Source: Adhaeribacter soli (GTDB lineage: Bacteria > Bacteroidota > Bacteroidia > Cytophagales > Hymenobacteraceae). From it: DNA of 64,000 bases. The position numbers and the translations under genes were made by a program. The DNA lies in the NCBI RefSeq assembly GCF_008727925.1, contig NZ_VTWT01000014.1:94503-158502 (forward strand), given 5' to 3'. The notes beneath the pieces are model-generated. The model was not told the DNA's origin and ran no database searches. It saw only the letters and a list, made by a program, of their open reading frames with translations. Position 1 is the stretch's first letter; each line of letters opens with the position of its first letter. Positions 45,599-53,336 of this stretch are shown here, piece after piece.

Positions 45599-46312
45599 TT
45601 ATTCCGGTAGCAGTAATTGTACCTTACTTCCTTTCAGAGTAAGCTGGTCAATTTGTCCGATTTTTGAAGCCGTGGTTGTCATAAAGCCCATGATAACGTC
45701 GGAACCTGGCTCGGTAAAAATGCCCTGGTGTTTCTTCGAAAAAAAGCCCAGAATAATCACGTTGGCATCGGAGAGGGTATAATTGGTTTGCGGCCGTTTT
45801 TTATTGCCGCTTTTATTTTTCTTTTCCAGGTACGAAACGTGGTAATCGAGTTCATGAAAAGTCCCGGTTAACATAAAGGGGAAAGGTTTGCTGGTATCCA
45901 GGCCGCGTTTTACAGCCAATGCTTCCAGGTATTTTCCCAAAGAATGCTTGGTAACTACGCTATCATCGGGCAGTTCTGCTGCCTGCCAGTCGCGCACATG
46001 GGTATAAACCAGGTGCGAGGCATATATATCATAGGTCATCCGGATGCGGTTGCGGCCGGCCGCATTTACCTTGGAGGCATAAGGCCGGCCATCTATGATC
46101 AGGATCTCGCCGGAATTGCCTCTTAACCCCCCTAACCCGTAAAGGCGACGGTGCGGGTTTATGGTATCGAGGTAAATATGGGCACTGGTATCGCCTGCTT
46201 CAACCACATCCTGCATTGCCCCGGCATACCGCACAACCGGCAGCGTTTGAGGCTCGCGCTTACTGCAGGCCCACACCGAAAACAGCAACCCTAGAAAAAA
46301 CAAATACTTCAT
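45599..46312 (-). CDS. Acetolactate-decarboxylase-like lipoprotein lacking zinc histidines
   Basis: 237 aa from ATG 46312; MKYLFFLGLLFSVWAC is a clean lipoprotein signal, preferred over upstream in-frame ATG 46327 or TTG 46342. The fold resembles alpha-acetolactate decarboxylase: YGLGGLRGNSGEILIIDGRP near residue 60 and GFFSKKHQGIFTEPGS near 190, corresponding to the GFYSPxYLGGIAVPG segment. The family's zinc-binding His pair just after that segment and the third His are absent here (SDVIMGF, IGQIDQL). Its location in the envelope is also unlike the cytosolic enzyme. Probably a non-catalytic relative. Confidence 0.65.
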   Translation of the reverse strand: MKYLFFLGLLFSVWACSKREPQTLPVVRYAGAMQDVVEAGDTSAHIYLDTINPHRRLYGLGGLRGNSGEILIIDGRPYASKVNAAGRNRIRMTYDIYASHLVYTHVRDWQAAELPDDSVVTKHSLGKYLEALAVKRGLDTSKPFPFMLTGTFHELDYHVSYLEKKNKSGNKKRPQTNYTLSDANVIILGFFSKKHQGIFTEPGSDVIMGFMTTTASKIGQIDQLTLKGSKVQLLLPE

Positions 46313-46414
46313 AAACCAGTTCAGCATTACTCCACCCCCCAAACTGGAAAAAAGCCCGAAGGGTTGTGTTTCCGACAGAATTGTTATTCCGGGGAATCTT
46401 GCCTTCTCTTTTGT

Positions 46415-47008
46415 TCAGGTATTCCCGGCCGGCAACCGGGCATCAACAGCCTTTACCAGTTCGGTTACTCCCAGGTAGGCGTTACCGTCGTGCCGTACTA
46501 CCTGCCAGCCCAGTTTCTTCAGGGCCTGCCGGATAAACGCGTTCAGAAAACCATGCGCCACCAGCACCACCACTCCCTCCTGTTCGGCTTTCAGAGCCAA
46601 GGTTTGGGCACAACGCCGCGCCCTTTCCCTGGCCTGCCCGAACGTTTCGATGCCCTTATCATTCAGCCCCAACAACCATAGCAAGCGGGCACCCGTGAGC
46701 CAGACCTCGATCGGAAAACGAAACAAAGGGAGGCGCAAGATCTTTCGTTCGAACTCATTAAAATCAACATTTTCAACCAGTTCAGCATCCTCGCCAAAAA
46801 GCAACCTGGCGGTTTGCTTCGCCCGGGGCAACGCGCTGCAATAAACTTTAACCAGCTGCTCGGGCAAACCGGCCGGACGCTGAAACCGGGTTTGTACCAG
46901 CCCGGCGGCATCGTAGTCGGTCAGAAATTTACAAGCCTCCCCCGCATTGAAATACCCGCTCCTTTCCACATCGGGCTCGTAATGCCGCACCAGGAAAATA
47001 CGCAACAT
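46415..47008 (-). CDS. Histidine phosphatase family protein
   Basis: 197 aa from ATG 47008, where MLRIFLVRHYEPDVERSGYF begins exactly at the family N-terminus (the in-frame TTG at 47026 adds no domain). The phosphoacceptor motif is R-H-Y in place of the common R-H-G. The second His is in VVVLVAHGFLNAFIRQAL (~residue 160) and conserved Arg in SALPRAKQTARLLFGED. Phosphoglycerate-mutase-like branch; the substrate is not evident. Confidence 0.9.
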   Translation of the reverse strand: MLRIFLVRHYEPDVERSGYFNAGEACKFLTDYDAAGLVQTRFQRPAGLPEQLVKVYCSALPRAKQTARLLFGEDAELVENVDFNEFERKILRLPLFRFPIEVWLTGARLLWLLGLNDKGIETFGQARERARRCAQTLALKAEQEGVVVLVAHGFLNAFIRQALKKLGWQVVRHDGNAYLGVTELVKAVDARLPAGNT

Positions 47009-47304
47009 GCCAGCTGAAGCCTCCAAGCTATTCCTTTATTGGTTCTACAAATTTGAACGGATTAAGTTCTGAGGGGTTGGTTTAACGTGAAAATTTGAAG
47101 ATTTGAAAATGAGGGAATTATTTGACTTGTACCCTTTAATGGTAAGAGTACATTTCAGTGCTTTTAAATTAACGGAGCCTGGCGTTTGCATTCTTTCGGC
47201 CTTTCATCTCCCCATTTCCAAATTCTCAAATCTTCAAATTTACAAATTTACTTTCCGTATTTTTACCCCGCACTTTTTTGCTTTAAACCTATACCCTTCC
47301 GGAT
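47009..47304. other. Intergenic region with AAATTTGAAGATTTGA inverted repeat
   Basis: 296 bp between the divergent phosphatase and 3-hydroxyacyl-CoA dehydrogenase genes. Arms AAATTTGAAGATTTGA (47091-47106) and TCAAATCTTCAAATTT (47226-47241) are perfect 16-bp complements 119 bp apart. No gene is seen between them. The same repeat type occurs upstream of pheS. Confidence 0.6.
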
Positions 47305-48168
47305 ATGATCTCATTTGAAAATATTAAGACCATTGGCGTAGTAGGCGCCGGCACCATGGGCCAGGGCATTGCCCAGATCTGCGCCCAGGCGGGCTACAAT
47401 ACCATCCTGTTCGACATAAATGCTCCCGTGCTGGAGAAAGCTCAGAAAACCACTGAAAGCAACCTGAGCAAAGCCGTGGAGCGCGGTAAACTCTCGGAAG
47501 AAGGAAAAACGGCTGCGTTGGCAAAGCTGCAGTTTACCGGCAACATGACCGATGTTCTGGCCGACCTTATAATAGAAGCCGTAGTGGAGCGTTTAGAAGT
47601 AAAACACAGCATTTTTCAGGAACTGGCCATGCTGAACGGCTCCGAAACCATTCTGGCTTCCAATACTTCCTCTATTCCTATTACCCGGATCGCGGCGAAA
47701 ATCACGAACCCGGGCCGCGTAGTGGGCATGCACTTTTTTAATCCGGCGCACATTATGAAGCTGGTAGAAGTAATTTCGGGGGTTGCCACCTTGCCGGAAG
47801 TAGCCGAAACGGTATATAAACTGGCTGAAGAACTGGAGAAAGTGGCTGTGCACGCTGCCGATGCCCCAGGCTTTATTGTAAACCGAGTAGCGCGCCACTT
47901 TTACGTAGAGGGGCTTAAAATTCTGGAAGAGCAGGTAGCCGACCACGAAACGATCGATAAACTGATGCAAAGCAGCGGCTTTAAAATGGGACCGTTCCAA
48001 CTGATGGACCTGATCGGGGTAGACACGAATTTTTCGGTTACTTCTTCCATGTTCGAGGCTTTTCATTACGACCCGAAGTTCCGGCCGAACCGTATACAAC
48101 AGCAGAAGGTGGAAGCCGGGCACCATGGCCGCAAAACCGGCAAAGGATTTTATGATTACACGAGTTAA
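47305..48168 (+). CDS. hbd: 3-hydroxybutyryl-CoA dehydrogenase (3-hydroxyacyl-CoA dehydrogenase)
   Basis: 287 aa, cytosolic. N-terminal NAD-binding Rossmann fold IGVVGAGTMGQGIAQICAQA, 3HCDH_N continuing through LIIEAVVERLEVKHSIFQEL and SNTSSIPITRIAAKITNPGR; the catalytic His is in GMHFFNPAHIMKLVEVISG (~residue 140) and the Glu in the same helix. The C-terminal 3HCDH domain (~185-285) has APGFIVNRVARHFYVEGLKI. It oxidises or reduces 3-hydroxyacyl-CoA/acetoacetyl-CoA using NAD(P). Length matches HbdA/PaaH. The next gene overlaps its 3' end. Confidence 0.95.
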   Translation: MISFENIKTIGVVGAGTMGQGIAQICAQAGYNTILFDINAPVLEKAQKTTESNLSKAVERGKLSEEGKTAALAKLQFTGNMTDVLADLIIEAVVERLEVKHSIFQELAMLNGSETILASNTSSIPITRIAAKITNPGRVVGMHFFNPAHIMKLVEVISGVATLPEVAETVYKLAEELEKVAVHAADAPGFIVNRVARHFYVEGLKILEEQVADHETIDKLMQSSGFKMGPFQLMDLIGVDTNFSVTSSMFEAFHYDPKFRPNRIQQQKVEAGHHGRKTGKGFYDYTS

Positions 48169-48580
48169 GACTTTTTTACTTCTTTTAGTACCGTTTCTGG
48201 CCGCCTGCTCCAAAGATTCGGAGCAGCGGCCGCAATACCTTCCGGAGGTAATTGTAAACGAACAGATAAACCTGACAAACCAGCAATACAATTCGCTACA
48301 AAGGGATTACGGTTTTGTCTCCATTCCGGGCGGCATCCGGGGCATTATAATCGTGCGGCACAGCGCCAACCGCTACCTGGCCTTCGAACGGAACTGCACC
48401 TACCAGCCTTACGACAGCTGCGCCACCGTAAAGGTAGACCAGTCAAGTTTGTTTCTGAGCGACCCCTGCTGCGGCTCACGCTTCGATTTTGAAGGCGGAA
48501 TAATCTCCGGTCCGGCCGCTTACCCGCTGAAGCAATACGCTACTTCGCTTTCGGGGAATATGCTTTACATTTCGAACTAA
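48152..48580 (+). CDS. Rieske-fold lipoprotein with degenerate cluster ligands
   Basis: 142 aa from ATG 48152, overlapping the end of the preceding gene by 17 bp. MITRVKTFLLLLVPFLAAC is a lipoprotein signal with Cys19. The rest follows a Rieske pattern: LAFERNCTYQPYDSCATVKV in place of C-T-H box 1, and SDPCCGSRFDFEGGIISGPA then AYPLKQY in place of the CPCHGSxF...GPAxxPL box 2. Both ligand His residues are replaced (Tyr and Cys), so a normal 2Fe-2S cluster is unlikely. Periplasm-facing outer or inner membrane lipoprotein; function unknown. Confidence 0.75.
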   Translation: MITRVKTFLLLLVPFLAACSKDSEQRPQYLPEVIVNEQINLTNQQYNSLQRDYGFVSIPGGIRGIIIVRHSANRYLAFERNCTYQPYDSCATVKVDQSSLFLSDPCCGSRFDFEGGIISGPAAYPLKQYATSLSGNMLYISN

Positions 48581-48711
48581 ATTTTTCAGCCTGATTTTCA
48601 GAAATTTGCAAAAAACTTAAAAATTTTTCAGGCCGGCACTTGCACAGAATAAAAAAAGCCTGTAATATTGCATCACAATTCAGCAGCACAACAGCAAACT
48701 GAAACGTAAAT

Positions 48712-48785
48712 TCCTCCTTAGCTCAGTCGGTTAGAGCACATGACTGTTAATCATGGGGTCCTTGGTTCGAGCCCAAGAGGGGGAG
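48712..48785 (+). tRNA. tRNA-Asn(GTT)
   Basis: A complete 74-nt cloverleaf: acceptor TCCTCCT / AGGGGGA, D-arm GCTCAGTCGGTTAGAGC, anticodon stem CATGA / TCATG with loop CTGTTAA (anticodon GTT at 48766-48768 is the T-loop region; the anticodon itself is at 48746-48748), T-arm CTTGG-TTCGAGC-CCAAG. CCA is not encoded. It is followed by a terminator hairpin and by the convergent recombinase gene. Confidence 0.97.
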
Positions 48786-50301
48786 CCCTGTAGTACAAGC
48801 CACTCTCCGGAGTGGCTTTTGCTTTTTTAAGCCCTTCTAACTCGTTGGTTCTCAGCATAATTACCTTAAAGAATTCATTGGGCTGGGTGGTTCGATATGA
48901 ACTTTCTTTAAAAATCAATTTTTGAGGAAATATCGAACCAACTATTTTTTGCTTCACTTCCGGGCTGGAATAGCGGTAAAAGGTTCGAAGTTGCCCAATA
49001 AGGGTTATACCGAATTTAAAGTACTTCTGGAAGCTGGAATCAGTGTTTTGGAGCTCATCTTTTTTCCGAAGCAGATTTTCTACTTGCTCATTGTACCTGG
49101 CTTTATTTGTAAGGTAAGCGCCTCTGTCAATCAGATCATCGATAAACTTGTCTTCTAAGCTCTGCAAACGTTCCTGATATTTCTTAACCTCTGATTCTAT
49201 AGCCTGAACTTCCTTCTCCATCTCATTTTCATCTCCTTCAGCTCTTTCCTCAACAATCTTAATAAAAAGCTCCTTCACTTCATCAGGGGGATTAAAGCTG
49301 GATAAATAATTCAAAAAGCTTACTTCAGCCTCATCTGCCCGGAAGCGCTCTTTACATCCATGCTGGCAATGGTAGTAATAGTACTTTATTTTAGCTCTGC
49401 CTACTGATCCGCTACCGGTCAGACCATTCCCGCACCTTGGGCAAATCAGATAGCCACGTAAAGGAAGGTTCTCATTGATGCAGCTTTTCTTCGGCGCTTT
49501 CCGCTTTCTGCCTGCCAGGGCATCCTGAACCTGGTAAAATAACTCTTCACCTACTAAAGGCGCGTGCTGCCCATTTACAATTTCCTCTGGCTCATCTTTA
49601 AAAGCTTCAATCCGAATTCTACCGATATAAATAGGGTTGCGGAGGATATTGTAAAACTGGTTCTTGGAACAAACAAAGCCTCGTTTTCTTAGGGCGAACC
49701 TGATCTGCTCAGTAGAGCTTAATCCTTTCGCTACTTCTTCAAATCCGGATATTACAAACTGAGCATCTGAATTAGGCACAAGCACCGGCCTTCCTCTTTC
49801 CTTTACAAAAGAGTAACCTTTCGGTGGTGTACCAACCCAACGCCCCTCCCTTTTCGCCTGCCGCATGCCTCGCTTGGTATTCAAACCCCTTCTTTCGTTT
49901 TCAACCTGAGGCAGTAGCATATTCAGAAAGAAAGGAATTAAATTTTCCGGCTGATCCAGGTTAACATCATTCTCGAGCGTTTTAAAAGTTATTCCGAACG
50001 ACTTCAAAACCTTAATCATGGCAAGCGACTCTTCCACATTCCTGGAAAAACGGTCCATCCGAACGCAAAGGAAAAGATCCGGTTTAATTTCTTTGGCTTT
50101 AACAGCGCTTAGAAACTCCTTAAATTTCGGCCGGTTGAAGTTTTTAGCAGAATGATCGTCCTGATAATGTGCTTCAATTTCAATATTGTTTTCCCGGCAA
50201 TACCTCCTAAGCCTGATTTCCTGGTCTTTAAGACTAAAACCTCTTTCAGCCTGATCGTCGGTGGATACCCTCGTATAAATTACAGCCTTTCTCTGTGCCA
50301 T
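48751..50301 (-). CDS. Large serine site-specific recombinase (integrase)
   Basis: 516 aa. The N-terminal resolvase domain has the catalytic Ser in AVIYTRVSTDDQAERGFSLK (Ser13) and the active-site segment LFLCVRMDRFSRNVEESLAM. A Recombinase domain (~160-270, PPKGYSFVKERGRPVLVPNS) follows, then a zinc ribbon (LICPRCGNGL ... HCQHGCKERF) and a long coiled coil (~350-430). The last ~25 residues (GLKKAKATPESGLYYRAPPL then GLEPRTP) are encoded by the tRNA-Asn terminator and the antisense of the tRNA, so the ancestral C-terminus was probably different. It integrates DNA, probably here. Confidence 0.92.
   Translation of the reverse strand: MAQRKAVIYTRVSTDDQAERGFSLKDQEIRLRRYCRENNIEIEAHYQDDHSAKNFNRPKFKEFLSAVKAKEIKPDLFLCVRMDRFSRNVEESLAMIKVLKSFGITFKTLENDVNLDQPENLIPFFLNMLLPQVENERRGLNTKRGMRQAKREGRWVGTPPKGYSFVKERGRPVLVPNSDAQFVISGFEEVAKGLSSTEQIRFALRKRGFVCSKNQFYNILRNPIYIGRIRIEAFKDEPEEIVNGQHAPLVGEELFYQVQDALAGRKRKAPKKSCINENLPLRGYLICPRCGNGLTGSGSVGRAKIKYYYYHCQHGCKERFRADEAEVSFLNYLSSFNPPDEVKELFIKIVEERAEGDENEMEKEVQAIESEVKKYQERLQSLEDKFIDDLIDRGAYLTNKARYNEQVENLLRKKDELQNTDSSFQKYFKFGITLIGQLRTFYRYSSPEVKQKIVGSIFPQKLIFKESSYRTTQPNEFFKVIMLRTNELEGLKKAKATPESGLYYRAPPLGLEPRTP
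48797..48827 (+). terminator. Terminator of tRNA-Asn
   Basis: Perfect stem AAGCCACTC / GAGTGGCTT with loop TCCG, followed by TTGCTTTTTT. The recombinase frame on the other strand reads straight through it. Confidence 0.85.
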
Positions 50302-50440
50302 GCTGCATTACTTGTTTAAAATTCTGATAATCAATTTCGGCTAACTGGTATAATAACTTACGGATTCCTTTTACTTGTTCCTCGGTATATACCCGACCAT
50401 TTTTTTCTAAAATTTGTTTGCATTCCTGAATAGAAAGCAT
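50246..50440 (-). CDS. Small conserved-type protein upstream of the recombinase
   Basis: 64 aa, overlapping the recombinase start by 56 bp. MLSIQECKQILEKNGRVYTE followed by EQVKGIRKLLYQLAEIDYQN is a pattern I recall from short proteins encoded just ahead of recombinases in mobile elements (recollection, not a search). Helical and soluble. The overlap suggests translational coupling. Function unknown. Confidence 0.6.
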   Translation of the reverse strand: MLSIQECKQILEKNGRVYTEEQVKGIRKLLYQLAEIDYQNFKQVMQHGTEKGCNLYEGIHRRSG

Positions 50441-50545
50441 TTTTAACTAAAAAGGACTCCCCTCCGCTTTTGCAGTCAGTTCGTCTATTGAAGTTTGCCC
50501 GGTTTTTTACCATAGCTTAAAGTTATTTGAAATGTAATTATACTG

Positions 50546-51379
50546 TTACCGGCACCTTGTTCTTCGGTACAGCTCAAAAGGCATCAAAGAACTTTGCATT
50601 CCATCCAGCACCAATCTGCCAAAATTCTGCTTCACCTCTTTGCGCATGTATTCAGCCTCACCATCGGTAACCGTTCCTACTTCCTTGGTAACAATATCCC
50701 AAACGTGCTTACTTCCTGGCTCAGGCTTTTCAACCAGTACACTGGTATTCTGCGGTTGTCTGATAGCGTTGAGAACTTCTGCTTCAGCTGTGGTTACCTC
50801 CGCTAAGAAAGTGGCAAGGGCAGGGACATTTGCTTTACCTATCAGTTCAACCAGCAACCGATATAGAGAGAAAGAAACCACAGGGCCATTCATAGTTCTC
50901 TGATCTGTTTCAACCAGGTTATGGCTATAAAGCAATCGTCCATCCTGGTTGAATTGCAGCTTAGTGTCTCTTTTATCTTTCAGAAGTTCAAGGATGATTA
51001 AATCCAAAAGAAAGAATGAGGTTATATTTTGCGTTGCATGATCCAGGGAAGTAACTACCTGACCATCGGTAAGGAAGGAATTAAAGCTCTCTTCTGATTC
51101 ATAATACCAGACTTCTCTCATTATTCTTTGATTGAAAGAAGAAATTACCTTTTCACTAAAGTTACAGCTCTTAAGGCCATGCACCATTTTTAGCCAAGCA
51201 GCCTCAGAAAGCGTTAAGAGTACTCCTTCCTTAAGCTGATTGGGCCAAGGCATAAGATCCTCCTTCACCAGCTGCTGATACTCCAGCCATCTTAAACCAA
51301 CTTGATCCAAAGGAATAGACCGCTCTAGAATTGATTTCAAAAGCTGATCCGGATTTGTCTTCAGACTTATGTTTAGCAT
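50546..51379 (-). CDS. Mobile-element protein with MerR-like N-terminus, function unknown
   Basis: 277 aa. The N-terminal part, RWLEYQQLVKEDLMPWPNQL followed by KEGVLLTLSEAAWLKMVHGL and KSCNFSEKVISSF, has the spacing of a MerR-type winged helix (W-x-x-Y, SEAAWL-x-x-V). The remainder (~110-277) is mostly helical with no known motif. It is last in an operon with the 67-aa membrane protein and 160-aa coiled-coil gene (gaps 10 and 2 bp). A regulatory or element-maintenance role is inferred. Confidence 0.55.
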   Translation of the reverse strand: MLNISLKTNPDQLLKSILERSIPLDQVGLRWLEYQQLVKEDLMPWPNQLKEGVLLTLSEAAWLKMVHGLKSCNFSEKVISSFNQRIMREVWYYESEESFNSFLTDGQVVTSLDHATQNITSFFLLDLIILELLKDKRDTKLQFNQDGRLLYSHNLVETDQRTMNGPVVSFSLYRLLVELIGKANVPALATFLAEVTTAEAEVLNAIRQPQNTSVLVEKPEPGSKHVWDIVTKEVGTVTDGEAEYMRKEVKQNFGRLVLDGMQSSLMPFELYRRTRCR

Positions 51380-51389
51380 AGCTATCCAG

Positions 51390-51593
51390 TTAGTAGATCA
51401 GATTAATTTTCTGCCGATTCTGCCCCTTCGCACTTTTTGCTTTTTGGTAAAGGCACCAGCAAATCAGTAGTACCCCAGCTAAAAGAAATAGAAAGAACAG
51501 CCATCGGGCATCAGATGAAACTTCACTGCCTTTATTTTGAAAAGGCAATGCCGGGCTATTGGGCCATTGAATAGGAATTAAGTCGCCGTGCAT
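51390..51593 (-). CDS. Small single-pass membrane protein
   Basis: 67 aa. One strong TM segment (RWLFFLFLLAGVLLICWCLY, ~residues 30-50) followed by a basic tail (QKAKSAKGQNRQKINLIY). The polar N-terminus (MHGDLIPIQWPNSPALPFQN) probably faces outward. It sits between two island genes with 2- and 10-bp spacing, so it is part of that operon. No family recognised. Confidence 0.6.
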   Translation of the reverse strand: MHGDLIPIQWPNSPALPFQNKGSEVSSDARWLFFLFLLAGVLLICWCLYQKAKSAKGQNRQKINLIY

Positions 51594-51595
51594 AA

Positions 51596-52078
51596 TTATT
51601 TATTTAAAGGTTTGATAAAAACGGTATCGTTTTCGACATAAAAGCTCATGTTCAGAATGCAGAAATACTCTCTATCTTTTAAGCCTTTATGGGTTATGTA
51701 ATGAAAATCAAAACCCTCCTGCTCCAGCTTCGATTTAGCTATAGAGCCTGCTGAGGAATATTTACTTAGCAGATCCCGGTTACGCTGGAGGATGCGGACT
51801 ACCTGGTCATCCTGCCGGTAATCCGCCAGTTGTTTTTCTACATCCTTTAAATTCTGAGCCAGGCTGTTATTCTGCTGCTTTATGGTTTCCTTTGCCCGCA
51901 GCAGCAGGCTAACTTCTGCAGTTTGCTCTTGTGAATTCTGGTGGCAGGTGAGCAACAAATTCGCCCCATGCTGAGCCAGGCTAATCCCACGCAAAGCAGC
52001 TTCATCTCCAAGCTCTTTCTTCATCTGGGCACCTATCCGGAAGGTAACTGGCACCCCATACTTTTCTTCATTTTCCAT
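51596..52078 (-). CDS. Coiled-coil island protein, possible RHH-type N-terminus
   Basis: 160 aa. The start, PVTFRIGAQMKKELGDEAAL followed by RGISLAQHGANLLLTCHQ, resembles a ribbon-helix-helix DNA-binding unit. Residues ~60-100 form a coiled coil (LLRAKETIKQQNNSLAQNLK). The C-terminal part has a beta-rich look (FDFHYITHKGLKDREYFCIL). First gene of a three-gene operon, downstream of the XRE regulator. Mobile-element control is a guess. Confidence 0.55.
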   Translation of the reverse strand: MENEEKYGVPVTFRIGAQMKKELGDEAALRGISLAQHGANLLLTCHQNSQEQTAEVSLLLRAKETIKQQNNSLAQNLKDVEKQLADYRQDDQVVRILQRNRDLLSKYSSAGSIAKSKLEQEGFDFHYITHKGLKDREYFCILNMSFYVENDTVFIKPLNK

Positions 52079-52122
52079 ATGTTTTATTAAATCATCTTTT
52101 TCTCTTTGACTTCTAACCTCAG

Positions 52123-52725
52123 TTAATATGTTACTATTTCGTCATCATCATCTTCAAGAGGTTGTGGCCCGTTCTTTATTCCTGTTAAAACCTTATCAAC
52201 CATAGCTCCAATAGATTTTGCAATACTTTTGTGTACTGCATCTCTAAATGACTCAGTAAGGGGAAATTCTGGTCTCACATTTTCTGAATTGAGGATAAAG
52301 ACCATTCCGGAGAGTTCACTAACAGCTTCAAGGGGGGTTTTAGGTAGTCGATCATCATTAAATGGATTTGCAGCCTTGCCTTCAATAATATCTTCAAATT
52401 GCTTTAAGGCGAAGGCAAGAAATGATTCTACTGCCAACTGCATCCGTTCGATTTGCTTTTCTTTTTCCAGAAGTGCCGCTTCCAAATCAACTGGCTGCTT
52501 CTCTTTTTTAATCTTATCCTGGGCCGACTCGAAGGAAGCAATTTCTTCTAAAGACATTTTAAAGTAGTCAGCAAAGATTTTCAGTTTTTCCGGCTTAAGG
52601 TTGACTGCTCCACTTTCTATGCGGCTTAGGTTAGCTTTTTTCATCCCCAGGACATCAGCAAGCTCGTCTTGGGTTAAGCCTTTGGACTTTCTAATTGCTT
52701 TTATTTGGCGATGTATTTCTTTCAT
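52123..52725 (-). CDS. XRE-family HTH regulator with C-terminal helical extension
   Basis: 200 aa. HTH_3 at residues ~5-62: IRKSKGLTQDELADVLGMKK, ANLSRIESGAVNLKPEKLKI, FADYFKMSLEEIASF. A coiled coil (~68-115) and an acidic tail (EDDDDEI) follow. Typical of phage- or element-encoded repressors. Its promoter (52730-52760) puts the -7 box 4 nt from the ATG, so the mRNA should have almost no leader. It probably controls island genes. Confidence 0.88.
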   Translation of the reverse strand: MKEIHRQIKAIRKSKGLTQDELADVLGMKKANLSRIESGAVNLKPEKLKIFADYFKMSLEEIASFESAQDKIKKEKQPVDLEAALLEKEKQIERMQLAVESFLAFALKQFEDIIEGKAANPFNDDRLPKTPLEAVSELSGMVFILNSENVRPEFPLTESFRDAVHKSIAKSIGAMVDKVLTGIKNGPQPLEDDDDEIVTY

Positions 52726-52729
52726 GGCC

Positions 52730-52760
52730 CAAACATAAAAGAAAGATTATTACAAGCAAA
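52730..52760 (-). promoter_or_regulatory. Promoter of XRE gene, predicted leaderless or near-leaderless transcript
   Basis: Minus strand: TTTG (52760-52757), 19-nt spacer, TATGTTTG (52737-52730), an exact TTTG-N19-TAnnTTTG match. The ATG begins at 52725, only 4 nt after the -7 box, so transcription would start at or next to the initiation codon. Confidence 0.65.
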
Positions 52761-53336
52761 ACTTTAGTGGATATTTATTAAACTTTTAGATATAAATAAA
52801 TACTAAAAAAAGATCTTGAGTCTGCACAACATAGCTGATACAAATTGTTTAGCTGGCGCTTCAATTTGTATCACCAGCAAAACAATTTGTTTCGACTGAA
52901 AATCAGAAACTTACATGTGACTCAAAAATAGCATCAACCTAAACTAATAGGTAGCCATCAAGACGGAATTGGACAACAAACAATCGTTAAAGGATTTGAA
53001 ACTTATTATACAATATTTTGCTTTTGGAGAATTAAGCAAGCTGCGCGACTTGAATTCTCGATCCACAGCACAAAAATTTATTGTAACAGAAATTATTGTA
53101 TCTAGCAGGTTAGTAAGATATGTTTGGCTTCCTTGATTAGGATCCTGATTATGTAGACGGGATACTTACATTCTTGGTATTCATTCATGCCAAAAGGAAA
53201 AAGGTCAATACTTAGAATGGTTTTGTTGTGTTCATAGAAACCACACAGGGTTTAATGTTTGTGCGTTAAGCTAGGATTGTTAGAACGGAAACTTTCTTGC
53301 CGGCATGAAATTTAACTTATTTTCAACTTTACTCAG
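52761..53336. other. Island gap with one possible short plus-strand reading frame
   Basis: About 575 bp with no confident gene. A plus-strand frame with TTG start at 52969 and TGA at 53134-53136 encodes 55 aa (LDNKQSLKDLKLIIQYFAFG ... FIVTEIIVSSRLVRYVWLP) with reasonable composition but no start motif, so it may be a remnant. An inverted-looking pair CAATTTGTATC / GATACAAATTG lies near 52837-52876 (GATACAAATTGTTT and CAATTTGTATCACC). Confidence 0.35.

Noticed and set aside
47109..47318. Short plus-strand gene between the phosphatase and hbd
   Set aside because: The frame spans an inverted repeat, is hydrophobic and low in coding character, and runs into the hbd start.
48751..48850. APPLGLEPRTP tail as a genuine recombinase domain
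   Set aside because: It is the antisense translation of tRNA-Asn and its terminator.
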